Positions 47,606 to 58,600 of a stretch of DNA of 64,000 nt are shown here, in pieces. Origin of the DNA: Hymenopus coronatus (taxonomy: Eukaryota > Arthropoda > Insecta > Mantodea > Hymenopodidae); contig CM060883.1 of assembly GCA_030762935.1 (NCBI GenBank), positions 32,048,501 through 32,112,500 of the forward strand, in the 5' to 3' direction. Each line of letters opens with the position of its first letter. Within the stretch, counting starts at the first letter, position 1. The position numbers were made by a program, and so were the translations under genes. The notes below the pieces were generated by a model. The model was not told the origin of the DNA. It saw nothing but the letters and a program-made list of their open reading frames with translations, and did not search any database.

Positions 47606-47890
47606 ATGAAACAAAGGTCGGAAATAGCTTGGCTCAGGTTGGAAGGATAGAAAAACCGTAAGGTAGTTGATGAAGCTGGTAGTCGGATTTGTCCATTATG
47701 CGGGTATCAGGAAGACTGGCCGCATATTTTGGCAGATTGCGTGCAGATGGAGGATGTTAGGAAGAACTTATTGCCGGAAGTATTTTTAGCTTCAAACAGA
47801 CGAAGGACAGCATTCTGGGATTTGATTTTAAATAGCCAAAACTGGCCAAGCCTGGAAGTTTGTGCACTAAGAGATAAAATATTTGTGTAG
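47606..47890 (+). pseudogene. Non-LTR retrotransposon, zinc-knuckle C-terminus
   Basis: One frame reads RSEIAWLRLEG, a single TAG, then ICPLCGYQEDWPHILADC and KIFV with a terminal stop. The CPLC...H...C motif is the Cys/His end of R1/I/Jockey-type reverse transcriptases. The reverse transcriptase itself is not present. Confidence 0.75.
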
Positions 47891-47944
47891 ACTTATTTGG
47901 TGTTGAGTAATCTATATGTGTGAATGCGTGGGTGTAGTTGTGAG

Positions 47945-47950
<6 letters not shown>

Positions 47951-47993
<43 letters not shown>
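47951..47993. repeat. (GT)n microsatellite at a truncated HLE1 edge
   Basis: About 21 GT units. Confidence 0.9.
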
Positions 47994-47995
<2 letters not shown>

Positions 47996-48727
47996 GTGTA
48001 TCCGAGAACACGATAACTCAAAAACGAAAACTCGGTAAAATACCAAAGTTGATATTTAACTTTAGTATCTTCCAGGGATGCGACACGAAGATTTTGAGAA
48101 AAATCCTCCCACCCTCAACTACCCTTTACATGGAACTTTTTTCCGAAATGTGATTTTTTCCAAAATGGATCTAACGATTTTGATTAAAATATCGTATATT
48201 AAAGCTATTTACCTGACAAATAAAATGTATATTTCGAATTTTCTGGGAATAGCCTCTGAAGAGTACTTTATTCTGGATGAATTTAATGGAATTTTGAATA
48301 ACTGCTAAACCGTAAGAGATGGACAAAAACTTACTGCACGAAAAATGTAGAGCACGTTAAAACACACAATTTATGTTAAATACATTTTTTTCGTGGAGTT
48401 CATCGTTTTTGAGATATTTCTTGTTTTTGGTTTCTGTATTGAAAAAAACGTATACTTTTCTCACAAAGGAATTTGTCACCTCCTATCCATACAAACAAAG
48501 GAACTTCAGTCACATAGCAACCAGCTTTTAACTATCACTTTAACCTGTGGTAGTCCCTTATTTCGCTTCTACTTACAAGGAAGCAAGTAATAGGACTATT
48601 TATGCTAATTTTTCTGATATAAGCTTTTAGTAAAGCATATAGCATAAAGTAAATATAAGCTTTTAAGAATAATTTATTCCAGGGATATAGAGAAAGTCAT
48701 GTGAATGGTACACATCAGATTTTTTTC
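47951..48727 (+). mobile_element. HLE1 copy starting at the GT repeat
   Basis: The 5' quarter is missing: the copy begins in a GT run (47951-47993) that adjoins the retrotransposon 3' end. It ends GATATAGAGAAAGT with the hairpin. Confidence 0.8.
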
Positions 48728-49050
48728 CCATGCGACTGTGTGACGCAAATATTGTATTATTGTAAACTTAATAATAAAATAATATTACAACAAAAATACT
48801 ACAACATTAAAATCACTAAAATAGGGGCTTTCACTACGTTGTCCGATTCTCTCAATTATAGTAGAAGTACTGATCCACAGGGATTAATAAAGTTTATGTG
48901 GGTACAGAAAACTGCTGATATTGTCATTCTCGTCAACGTATCGGCAAGGGCAGCTGCTCATTTGGAAACCTCGCTGGAGGCTAGGGCTGCCAAAGAGTTC
49001 ATCACAGACCGTGGACTCCATTCTCTCTGCTGTCCATCTCAACTTAATTA

Positions 49051-49085
<35 letters not shown>

Positions 49086-49120
49086 CCTACAGATTAGGCA
49101 GAAACAATTACAGTTATCGA
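48728..49120. other. Single-copy stretch with (TC)n
   Basis: A TC repeat lies at 49057-49081. An upstream plus-strand frame (48701-49084) has no recognised domain. Confidence 0.35.
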
Positions 49121-49198
49121 CTGCCTCCGTGGTCGAGTGGTCAGCGACTTCTCACCCGGGGCTCCCGGGTTCGATTTCTGGCTGGGGCGGGGATTTTT
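49121..49198 (+). mobile_element. S4 SINE head
   Basis: 'TGCCTCCGTGGTCGAGTGGT' and GGGTTCGATTTC, stopping at a T-run where an HLE1 5' end begins. Confidence 0.7.
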
Positions 49199-49308
49199 TA
49201 TTTTCTTTACATAACACAGTGTATAGAGAAGGTACTGTAATGCAACCAAAAATTCGAAACCGAGATTTCATCGGAAATACATGTTTTGGGTCCCCCTGAA
49301 TACAAAAA
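49199..49308 (+). mobile_element. HLE1 5'-end fragment
   Basis: Half the palindrome and the CGA..CCGAGATTTCA block, then cut by the next, inverted copy. Confidence 0.75.
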
Positions 49309-50053
49309 AACTGATGTGTTACGCTCGCATGACTTTCTCTACCAACAAACTTCTTACAACAGATTCTTCTTCTTTCTATACAATGCTAATAAAGATAAAC
49401 ATTAGCATAAATCTTCTTATTACTTAGTTCCTTATAAGTAGAAAGGAACTAAGGGTATGAGATGTGCTAAAATGATAATCAAATGTTTTAAAAGCTGTCG
49501 CTATGCGATTGTCATTTAAATCGCTTTTTTGCTTGGCCAGGAGTAAAACAAAAGAAAAACTGACACATCCTGTCTGAGAAAAGTATAAGTACTTTACAAT
49601 TGAAAATAACAAAGGATATCTCGGAACGCTTACCTCCATAGAAAACATGTAAATGACATAAAATGTGTGTTTTGACGAGATCTACGTTTTTTGTGCAGTA
49701 AGTTTTTTTCAATCTCTTACGGTTAGGAGTTAAGCGAAATTCGGCAAAATTAATCCAGAAATAAGGAAGGTCTTCAGAGGGTATTCCCAGAAAATTGAAG
49801 ATATACATTTTATTTGGAATGTAAATATCTTTAATATATGGGGTTTTAATAAAAATCGTTAGAGCCATTTTTGATAAAATTAAAAATGTTGAAAATTTTC
49901 CTATATAGAGGGTAGTTTATGGTGGGAGAATTTCCTTGACAATCTCCGTGTTAAATCCATGGAAGATACTAAATCTAAATACAACGTTTGATATTTAACA
50001 GTCTTTTCGTTTTTGAGCTATGCTGTCCACAGACACACGGACCTTTTTCTATA
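49309..50053 (-). mobile_element. HLE1 copy, 5' end missing
   Basis: Hairpin variant GATGTGTTACGCTCGCATG. Runs to 'cacacggacctttttctata'; the last 100 bp (palindrome) are absent. Confidence 0.75.
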
Positions 50054-50619
50054 ACACACACTATCAGACGTGTCGGAGAGGCTCACACACACGCTCAGGT
50101 CTACACGCCTGCGCAGGTAGAATTTTGCTTCTTCTCTGGTCGCCTGCGCAGGTCATCACGCCTGTTCAGTTTGGCCTAAAACGGCTGGCACGCATTTTCC
50201 GGTTTACCTGTACAGGTGATTTGCACACGTAAACCTCCCAGTATACCGCAATATGTGTGCCTGGACTACACCACCGCAGACCACCTCCATCGACGCCACA
50301 CCACTTACACCCTCGGACCTACTCTGCTGAGCTGTTCCGATCGAGGAACCAGCCAATCAACGCAGCCACAGAGGCGAAGTGGAAGAACATTCGCAAGGAC
50401 CTCAAGAATCAGCAACGGCTGAAGTGGGCTCCCTCGAAACCTCATTACTCCAACTCAAACTCTCCATAAATTTTCCTTCACACCTTCACATTCCTTTCCC
50501 CAGGCTGAGCCTAGAATCAACCTTTTACCCGCTCCCGCACATAATGCGGCAGCATCCTATCTCTTTCTTACTAAAGCGGGTGCATACGCGGGACCCCGCC
50601 AAGCTCCAGAGCACGATTA
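50054..50619. other. GC-richer stretch, possible transposon ORF remnant
   Basis: Overlapping plus-strand frames (for example AATEAKWKNIRKDLKNQQR near 50362-50420) suggest coding debris, but I cannot identify it. Confidence 0.3.
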
Positions 50620-51302
50620 TATAGAGTGATTTATGTTTAACTGACACAATTCTTTCTTTAATTATTTCGACGGAAATGCATTCAATGACCCAATTTTAGC
50701 ACCAATTAAGCAGAATGTTCTGGAGTTTCGATTCCTTGTCACTAGATTCGCAGATGTTTATGTTTTTATTCCTAGAGTTTCGATTCCTTGTCACTAGATG
50801 CGCAGATGTTGAACTTATATTAAGTCATTTTTACGATAACTGGACGATGTAGAGCTGGATATTTTCAGCAAGATGGCGCTACATGCCATACATCAAATGA
50901 ATCCATGAACCTAATTGCACGTTTCTTTGACGACCGGATAATTTCCAGGAACCTGTGGCCACCGAGATCTCCGGATTTGACATCGCCGGACTTGTCTCTA
51001 TAGGGTTACTTAAAAGACAGGGTTTACGCTACACGTCCCCAGACATTGGACGATCTGAAGCTCAACATCACAAAGGAGATTCAAGCTATTGACAACAGAG
51101 TCCTCCAACGAGTGGCCAGTAACATGGAACGACGTGTTGAGTTGTGCCTTATGCAGAATAGAGGACATTTTCAACATTTGCTATAGAGGTAAATAATCCC
51201 CCAAAATTCCTCTACAATTTAGGTATAATAAGTTGTCGCTAGCATGACACGTTTTGAAACAATTAATGAAAGAAGTGTGTCAGCTCTATATAAATCGCCC
51301 TG
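50620..51302 (+). mobile_element. Internally deleted mariner-like element with TIRs and DDE remnant
   Basis: Terminal inverted repeats: the left end (GTGATTTATGTTTAACTGAC...) matches the inverted right end (GCGATTTATATAGAGCTGAC...), with TA on both sides. 50866-51186 encodes FQQDGATCHTSNESM, then LWPPRSPDLTSPDLSL, a TAG where Trp is expected, and YLKDRVYATRP. This is the end of the Tc1/mariner DDE domain. A 52-bp direct duplication sits at 50723-50826. Confidence 0.75.
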
Positions 51303-51502
51303 TATAAGCAATCTACGGTTTTATCACATGGAGGGGTTTTTTAGTGGGTATACCGCATGAAGAGCGGAGAGTGCCACATATCCTCCCAGCCATTGCACCT
51401 CGGCTGGGGGTCGAATGCGTAATGCATTTTCCCCCTCCACGGTAAAAAAAAAAAAAAAAAGACCTTAAACGGTTAAACAGGGCGTTACGTAAAACCACTG
51501 AC
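51303..51502. other. Intron sequence beside the 51503 exon, possible SINE
   Basis: 'tgggggtcgaatgcg' and an A-run (51444-51461) suggest a SINE scrap. Confidence 0.35.
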
Positions 51503-51641
51503 CTGTGGAGATGTGACCGTGAGTCAGCGTGACTCCTAGCACTTCCTGCTGACCAGAGACTAGAGTATCGTCATGTTGATGACTGGAACCTTCTGTATCA
51601 TCCTTCTCTGCCCACTGCGCTTGCCCGCAAGCCCGTTTAAC
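51503..51641 (-). CDS. Upstream exon of the same glypican-like gene (conserved CG then hydrophilic linker)
   Basis: This minus-strand exon is 139 bp, 46 codons plus 1 nt. Its acceptor is TTTATTGTTGCAG and its donor is CCACAG followed by GTCAGT. The translation starts VKRACGQAQWAEKDD and continues as a hydrophilic linker rich in H, D, S and Q, ending THGHIST. Glypicans have a 'V..xCG' motif at the end of the central helical domain, then a poorly conserved linker, then the FW/FY block. The distance here (about 75 residues from Cys to FY once joined to 19354-19162) is in the family's range as I remember it. The exon ends with one extra G and the 19354 exon begins with GA, giving a Gly codon and keeping frame. 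It is flanked by an HLE1 copy on one side and a mariner remnant on the other. The assignment rests mainly on phase and the short motif. Confidence 0.6.
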
Positions 51642-51702
51642 CTGCAACAATAAAGATAATTATGTTAGCTTTTCATAAGATGATTCCCTATCCTCCTCAG
51701 AG

Positions 51703-52319
51703 TATAATCACATTAGTTTCTCTACATCTCTGCAGCAAATTATTGTTAAAACGCTAATTCTTCTATTTACTTCATGCAAATCGAGAAAAAATTATCAGAA
51801 GTGACTTATAACTTGCTTCCTTGGAAGTAGAAGGTAAATAAGGGAGTACCACAGGATAAAGCGATGGTCAAATGTTTTAAAAGTTGATTGCTATGTGCTA
51901 TGCTCCTTTATTTGTATAGCCAGAAGTTGACATATTCCCGTACGAGAAAAATATAAGTATTTTAAAACTGAAACCAACAACAAGGAATATCTCAAAAAAC
52001 GGCCAACTCCAGGAAAAAAATGTATATAATATAGTTTGTATGTTTTAACGAGATTTACCCCTTTGTTAAGTAAGCTTTTGTCTATCTCTTACGGTTTGTC
52101 ATTTATGCAAAATTCTGTAACATTTATTCAGAATAAGGATCTTCAGAGCTATTCCCAGAAAATTCAAGATATACATTTTAATTGACATTTAAATATCTTA
52201 AATGTAAGAGATTTTAATCAAAATCATTAGCCATTTTTTAGAAAATCAACATTTTCGAAGTTTTTTTCATGTAAAGGGTAGTTGGAGGTGGGGAATTTTC
52301 TTGAAAATCGATGTTTTAT
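51703..52319 (-). mobile_element. HLE1 3' two-thirds
   Basis: Starts at the subterminal repeat (TTTCTCTACATCTCTGC), hairpin lost; ends at 'gattttc' beside the GACACGAAG block. The GT site and 5' end are absent. Confidence 0.75.
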
Positions 52320-53317
52320 GAAATAGTGCGCTAGGAAGCAGGTGTATTATACGATCCCTAAATGACTCGACGCATAGGGGGTAGCTAAATGTTTATTCTC
52401 TATTGATACCCAAAAGTTCCAAAACAATTAACTATAAAATGCCATTTTCGATTTTTGACCGATTGTTGTAAAAACTTCACTCCCAGTGTCCCTTAAGGCA
52501 ATACTTATGTAAAAGCAGATACAAATCTGGAAAAAATCAAAATTGTATCACGTTAGTCGATTTTCAGTTGTTTCTCACGATTGCATTCAAAGAGTATGAA
52601 ATGTTTAGAGTCGTTTCTAAAACATTTGGCTATCGCTGATCCCGTTGTATCTATACCGAAATGTATAATTTAGAACCTATTTCTGCAAAGGATGGCTTCA
52701 ACTAAAGTGAAGTAGATAGAAATATAAACTATAGTTGTATTACCACTAATAACCGATAGAGGGTAAAGTCACGTGAAGTAAGATTTTTAAACCCTTCCTG
52801 GCTTTGCAAGCTGCACTTACCTCACTTGTATTGCAACATACAGTGTGGGGTTTTAACACCTAATGGTGTTTAAACCAATTCCGATCTCTGTGCTTAGCCA
52901 AATATATATTTTATTCATGTTGTGGCACACGATGGCAAGGGGTTTCAGATGACATGGTTCACTGATGATTTGATTTTATTTTTTAAGGTTGGTAGCACAG
53001 TTGACAGTTGCGGTTATGGTCTGACAGTGAACTTCCAATACCGTTCGGATGTAGCATTGGCCTGTACCGGAGTGTTTTATTCAGTAGAAACGTTTAAAAG
53101 AGCAAACCGAGTTCGTACGTAACTTTCTTTATGCCATTTTCTAATTCACAGTAATAAAGTGTTCTTGGAGGGAGCGTTGCGTCTATTGAAATTCCCGCTA
53201 AACAGCTGAATCTGTTCTGAAACACAGTACAGGACTACGCTCCATCGCAACTGAACTGAAAGCAGTGCATTGTCAGACTATAATAATAACTGTCAACTGT
53301 GTTACCAACCTAAAACA
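52320..53317. other. Single-copy stretch
   Basis: A plus-strand frame at 52922-53122 is unrecognised. I searched the minus strand for an earlier glypican exon without success. Confidence 0.35.
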
Positions 53318-54016
53318 GAAAAATCATGTGTCTTTCTCTATATGTTCTTCAACAAATTATTCTTACAAAAATTATTCTTTAATATACACCATGCTAATCA
53401 AGATAAACATTACCAGAAATAGTGTTATTATTTAGATTGTTATAAGTAGAAGAGAAATAAAGTTATATACAAGGCTAAAACAATAGTAAAGTCTTTTAAG
53501 CGTGGTTACTATGTGTTTGGCATTGAATTCGGTCCTCTTTCCTGGCCAAGAGTAAAACAAAAGAGAGACAAAACGGACGAGGACTTCCCGTTTGAGAGAA
53601 TTTAGTATTTTAAAATTAAAACTAATAACAGGGAATGTCTCTAATATGGTTCGTTCTACAAAAAGAAAAAAAAAAAATGTGTATTACATAAATTGTGTAG
53701 TTTAAGGATAGCTATATTTTTAGTAGTAAGTTTTATCGCTTACGGTTTACTAGTTATGCAGAATGAAAAGATTTTCAGAGGCTATTTCCAAGAAATTGAA
53801 ATTATACATTTTATTTGCCATGTAAACACATTTAAGGTACAGCATTTTCATCATAATCGTTAGGGCCATTCTTATTAAATCGAAAATATCGGGAAAAATT
53901 CCAAGTAAAGGGTGGTCTGGGATGGGGATTTTCCTAAAAATCTATAGTGTCGTATCCTTCGAAGATACTAAACTTATGTACAAAGTTTGATACTTGACAG
54001 GCTTTTCATTTTTTAA

Positions 54017-54018
<2 letters not shown>

Positions 54019-54076
<58 letters not shown>
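54019..54076. repeat. (CA)n microsatellite inside HLE1
   Basis: About 29 CA units; a few more (acacacacaca) lie beyond the SINE. Confidence 0.95.
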
Positions 54077-54078
<2 letters not shown>

Positions 54079-54080
<2 letters not shown>

Positions 54081-54323
54081 GGCCGCTCCGTGGCCGAATG
54101 GTTAGACCACTTGCCTCTCACCCAGACGGCCGGGGTTCGATCCCAAGTGACAGCATGTGAGATTTGTGGTGGACAAAGCGCGCTAGGGCGGGTTTTCTCC
54201 GGGTACTCCGGTTTCCCCCGCCATCGCATTCCATCGGTACTCCATTATTCATGTATCATCGCCTGCGGTGCCATAAGTAGTTAAAGCGGGCGTTAAACAC
54301 TACCAAAAAAAAAAAAAAAAAAA
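54079..54323 (+). mobile_element. S2 SINE inserted in a CA repeat
   Basis: Full-length: GGGCCGCTCCGTGGCCGAAT head to a 20-A tail, with CA sequence on both sides serving as the target duplication. Confidence 0.9.
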
Positions 54324-54503
54324 TACACACACACATACTCTGACAAGCGACAGACACAGACACGGAAATTTTTCTAAAAATGTTTGTTTTTATTCAGGGG
54401 GTCTCAAAGCATATATTTCCGCTGAAATCTCGGTATCGAATTTTTGGGTGCAATAAAATACATTCTCTATACACTATGTACATAGTACGTGTAGAGAAAG
54501 TAA

Positions 54504-55149
54504 AACTCTAATGCAGTCCATTTACATCACTTTCTCTACATCGCTGTAACAAATTATTGTTAAAAAGCATGTTCTTCTACCTACTTTATGAATAATAGAG
54601 ATAAATATTTGCAGAAACTTACTTAATTACTTGCTTCCTTGTAAGTAGAAGGAAAATAAGGGAATACACTAGGCTAAAACGAATGTCAAATCTCTTAAGG
54701 GCTGGTTGCCATGTGGTTGAAATCCGTTTCTATGCAGTTTCCGTGTGAGAAAAGTAAGTACCTATTTTAAATCTGAAACAAATAACATGCAATATCTCAG
54801 TAATGGCCAATTCCACGAAAAAAACGTGTATGACATAAATTGTATCTTTAAACGTAATCTACATTTTTTGTGCAGGAAGTTTCTGTGTATCTCTTACGGT
54901 TTAACAGTTATGCAAAATTCATTCGAAATAAAGGGGTCTTCAGAGGCTATTCCCAGAAAAATCAAAATATACATTTTATTTGCCATATAAATATCTTTAA
55001 TATATGGCATTTAAGTTCAAAATCTTTTGAGCCAAAAATCAAAATTTTGAAAACAAATTTCATGTAAAGGATAGTTGGGAGGGGGGGATTTTCTTGAAAA
55101 ACTTCGTGGCGCATCCCTGGAAGATACTGAACTTAAATATCAAGTTTGG
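54504..55149 (-). mobile_element. HLE1 3' part, head-to-tail with the previous copy
   Basis: Begins immediately after the previous copy's 5' end ('gtaaaactctaatgcagtcc'); ends in the AATATCAAG palindrome. Confidence 0.75.
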
Positions 55150-55767
55150 ATGTATATAGCACATAGTGTTCTGATTGGTCTAATACCGTCAAGTGTTATG
55201 CCCCACCCTGTACTGTTGAGTGGATTCAGGTAGCATGATGTTTTTCTATCAATCTCGGACTCTTATTACCAGCGCAAATACCTACACACTTCTGCCAAAA
55301 GTTGCAATTTCAATAATATGGTTATACAGATATAATAAAGGTAATAAGGTGCCGAAACAAAGTTACTCTCGTTCCAAACTCCAGCCAGAGGGCTTTAGTA
55401 CACGGTGGTGTTATTGCATTACTCCCGCCCTCGTGTGTCCGTGTCGTTTTCCGTAAACTGCCCTCAGCTATGATAAATTGATCGATTAATAACGGCATAC
55501 TCTCGACCAGACGCAATCGATACTACTGCAGATCTCCTGCGGCGAGCTAGCCCGTTATTAAAAAGTGATCCCCTGGAAGCTAATTTAGCGGTAATCCAGA
55601 AAACTACCCTTACAGATTTATTTATAATCTCCATTTGTTTCTAGTCTTAATTGTTTCGTAACTGGACAAATTAACTCGCTCTCTAAGGGGCAGGCTCTTC
55701 GATTCATTACTAATACTCACGTGACGCTAACAGTTTTACACGTGCGTATTGTTTGGAGAAAAAATTC
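55150..55767. other. Single-copy stretch
   Basis: Nothing recognised. Confidence 0.35.
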
Positions 55768-55835
55768 GGATGTCATCTATTCACATGCCTTTCTCTAGCT
55801 GTTACACAAACAACTTTCCTTACAGAGGATTATTA
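55768..55835 (-). mobile_element. HLE1 3'-end fragment, GC type
   Basis: 'ggatgtcatctattcacatg' and CTTTCTCTAGCTGTTAC only. Confidence 0.65.
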
Positions 55836-56482
55836 TTTTCTCTACACGTACTATGTACATAGTGTATACAGAAGGAATTGCATTCCATCTAAAAATTCGA
55901 TACCGAGATTTCACCGGAAATACATGTTTTGAGTCCCCCTGAATCCAAAAAGAAAATTTTGATTTTCTTAAAAATGGCTCTATCGTATATTAAAGATATT
56001 AACCTGACAAATAAAATGTATATCTTGAATTTTCTGGGAATAGCATTTGAAGACTACTTTAAACTTTGCATATCTGCTAAACCGTAAGAGATGGACCAAA
56101 ACTTACCACACAAAAATGTAGAGCACGTTAAAACACACAATTTATATAATATGCATTTTTTAGAGGAGTTAATCGTTTTTTAGATATTCCTTGTTTTTGG
56201 TTTCAGCTTTGAAAAACTTATACTTTTCTTAAACAGGAATGTGTCAACTCCTGTCAATGCAAACAAAGGAACTTCAGTCGCGTAGCAACCAGCTTTTGAC
56301 TATCACTTTAACCTATGGTACTCCCTTATTTAACTTCTACTTATAAGGACACAAGTAATAAGACTATTTTTGCTAATTTTTTCTCGATTAGCATGAAGTA
56401 AATAGCAGCATAATCTTTATAACAATAATTTGTTACAGAAATGTAGAGAAAGTCATGTGAATGGTACACATCAGATTTTTTT
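55836..56482 (+). mobile_element. HLE1 copy with internal deletion of GT site and palindrome 2
   Basis: The 5' end is intact. 'cctgaatccaaaaag' is joined to 'aaaattttgattttctt', removing about 210 bp. The 3' end is complete. Confidence 0.8.
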
Positions 56483-56575
56483 TTCGATTAGCGAGAAGTA
56501 GATAGAAGAATAAGCTTTTTAACAATTTTTTGCAGAGATGTAGAGAAAGTCATGTGAATGTTACACATAAAGTTT
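56483..56575 (+). mobile_element. HLE1 3'-end fragment in tandem with the preceding end
   Basis: 'cgattagcgagaagtagatag...GATGTAGAGAAAGTCATGTG' repeats the last 90 bp of the preceding copy. Confidence 0.75.
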
Positions 56576-57084
56576 TTGTATGTAGGTTAGGTAATCTCAA
56601 AACCTAGTCAACAAATTTAATCATTGTTTCATTTATCACGTTTCCTGGGGAATTTAAATCGATTCGAGTCCAATTCCATGTGAATACGATCCGCATTTGA
56701 CGTATTAAAATCGGCACGCATTGAGATCGTTCTAAATACGTAACAAGAAAATAATAAGAAATTCAAGAAATTTATGTTGGACTTATGTTGGCAAACCGGT
56801 CATACATGGTTATGTTTATTATAAACAGGTTTTGAGATTAATGAATGTTTTTGAGAAGAATACACTACGAGATTATGGAAACGATGAAAACGGCTCTGCG
56901 CTGTGCTTTTATTACACCAGTTCCTGGCAAGATTTTGGAAGAAAACAAACTGTTGATCATGCAGTGTGGTGTAAAGAGCAGAGTACAATATAGTGTCTTT
57001 CATGTATTCAATGCGATTTGCGAGAGGTGTTTCCATGCAATATATTTGGATCCATCCCATCCGATGAACACACAAGTTCTTTTT
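56576..57084. other. Single-copy stretch
   Basis: Frames of 88 and 105 codons on opposite strands overlap at 56800-57117; neither is recognised. Confidence 0.3.
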
Positions 57085-57403
57085 TATTTCAGAGATATTC
57101 TTCGTCATTGATTTCATCTTTAAACACTTAAAACTTTTCTCAGACAGAAATTTTTCATGCCTTTTTCTTTTGTTTTACTCCTATCCATGCAAAAAGAACC
57201 GAATTTCAGTCACATAACAATCAGCTTTTAAAAGATTGACAATTGCTTTAGCCTAGTGTATCCCTTTTATTTTCCTTAGGGAACTAATAAGACCATTTTA
57301 CTAATGTTTATCTTGATTAGCATGAAATAGATATAAGAATAGGTTTTTGTAGAAATAGTTTGTTGCAGAAAAAGTAGAGAAGTTGAACACATTTGATTTT
57401 TTT
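57085..57403 (+). mobile_element. HLE1 3' half
   Basis: From 'tttcagagatattctt' to 'gaacacatttgatttttttt'; the subterminal repeat is decayed (AAAAGTAGAGAAG). Confidence 0.7.
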
Positions 57404-57639
57404 TATTTTAATACTTTCACAGTACTTATCACTGATGTTACCCTACATTAAATTATTTATAAAAGAATTACCAATTTATTGATTTCCATATATTAAACAT
57501 GTTTGTAATGTTTAAATTAGAATTTTATTCACATTGTTATTTATTACATATTTAATTTGTGTTTATATAATAATTTTATATCCATTAGATATAGTAATAG
57601 ATATGTAGAAAGAATTAGCTATTTCAAATTAAGTTATTA

Positions 57640-57733
57640 ACGACGATGAGCGCTGGAGAGCCGAGGCAACCTGCAGATGTGTTAAATGTGTACCCACCCT
57701 AGCAAGAGTTGAACCATGTACTGAGGGAAATGT

Positions 57734-57784
<51 letters not shown>

Positions 57785-58600
57785 TCGGGTGAAAATGAGG
57801 TTGGGTAGTGAAAGGAGGTAGCAAAATTGCTCCTCAACGGTTGTCAGTCATGAAGCAACGGCTGGTGTAAATTTTTTTCAAAATGTATTTTTATTTTATT
57901 TTGGGGATATTATTTAAATGTTGAAATTCAAGCAATTCTTGAAAGGATTATAGGAGCTCAGCCTTAGGTGCTGGTGGAATTTTTCCGTTGTTACCGGAGA
58001 TGCCCGCTTGCCATGCGGGGAAGCCGGTGTAGCCTGAAGCGGCTTGTTCTGGTGTTACTCGTATAATCCCCAAGATACCTAATAGGGCGCTCTGATGGAA
58101 GGGCAAACTGTTGTAGAATTTAACAGTGCGGCGATTAACCTCGTCTCCTAGTCCTGCGGCTTCATGCAGGTTTTTCACGGGAAAACAGAAAGGGTCAGAA
58201 TAAATATCCCGAAGGCATTTATCCTGCAGACGTTTAAACAGTAACAAACTGAAATCTGCTGCCATGGCCCAGATCTCGCAGCCGTAAAGTAATATGGAGA
58301 CTATGAGAGCCGTCAAAAGGCTCAACTTCAGCATCGTGGACAATAGGCCGCAGCACCAGTGCCCCGACACCTCAAAACTCTGATATGCTCTCCAAAAATT
58401 AACTCCTTCTTCAAGCTTGCCTCCCAAGCAGGTCATGTTGTTCATCCACTCAATCCTTCTTTTGAGGCACGTGAATGTTAAGTAGTTTGCGGGAAAACGG
58501 CGTTTAGTGAAGAGAATGGCGTGGATTTTCTCCGGATTAATAGACAATCTTCATCGCTCGCACTTTTGGAGGCGGAGTTGTCTCTGATTGAGGAGGTTAT
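57640..58600 (-). pseudogene. Jockey-type non-LTR retrotransposon, reverse transcriptase C-terminus and 3' end
   Basis: The minus strand reads LSINPEKIHAILFTKRR, then CLGGKLEE, YGCEIWAMAADF and LQDKCLRDIYSDPF. These are the thumb-region landmarks of Jockey/I-group reverse transcriptases ('lsiNpeKt..vlFt..r', 'YG..vW', 'lq.kclR'). A TGA replaces Trp just upstream at about 58558. The 3' untranslated part (57947-57640) recurs at 59270-59545. A 49-T run lies inside it. Confidence 0.7.
57735..57783. repeat. T49 homopolymer
   Basis: Uninterrupted run of 49 T's (poly-A on the retrotransposon strand). The sister copy near 59361 lacks it. Confidence 0.95.

Larger units (their letters stand above)
19355..51502 (-). 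other. Presumed single 32 kb intron of the glypican-like gene
   Basis: This stretch joins the two exon candidates. It begins (minus strand) with GTCAGT and ends with TTTCAG. It is filled with HLE1 copies in both orientations, SINEs and retrotransposon tails; no other protein-coding exon could be supported inside it. Its existence is inferred from the exon pair. An additional symmetrical exon inside it cannot be excluded. Confidence 0.5.
53318..54503 (-). mobile_element. HLE1 full-length copy with CA repeat and S2 SINE
   Basis: Hairpin arm decayed ('aaaatcatgtgtctttctctatatg'). The SINE (54079-54323) sits inside the CA repeat. The 5' palindrome is intact at 54468-54500. Confidence 0.85.

Noticed and set aside
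49020..49084. Leu/Ser-repeat protein end (LSLSLSLSL)
   Set aside because: It is translation of a TC microsatellite.
54017..54229. Minus-strand 70-codon frame containing WDRTPAVWVRGKWSNH
   Set aside because: It is the S2 SINE head read in reverse.
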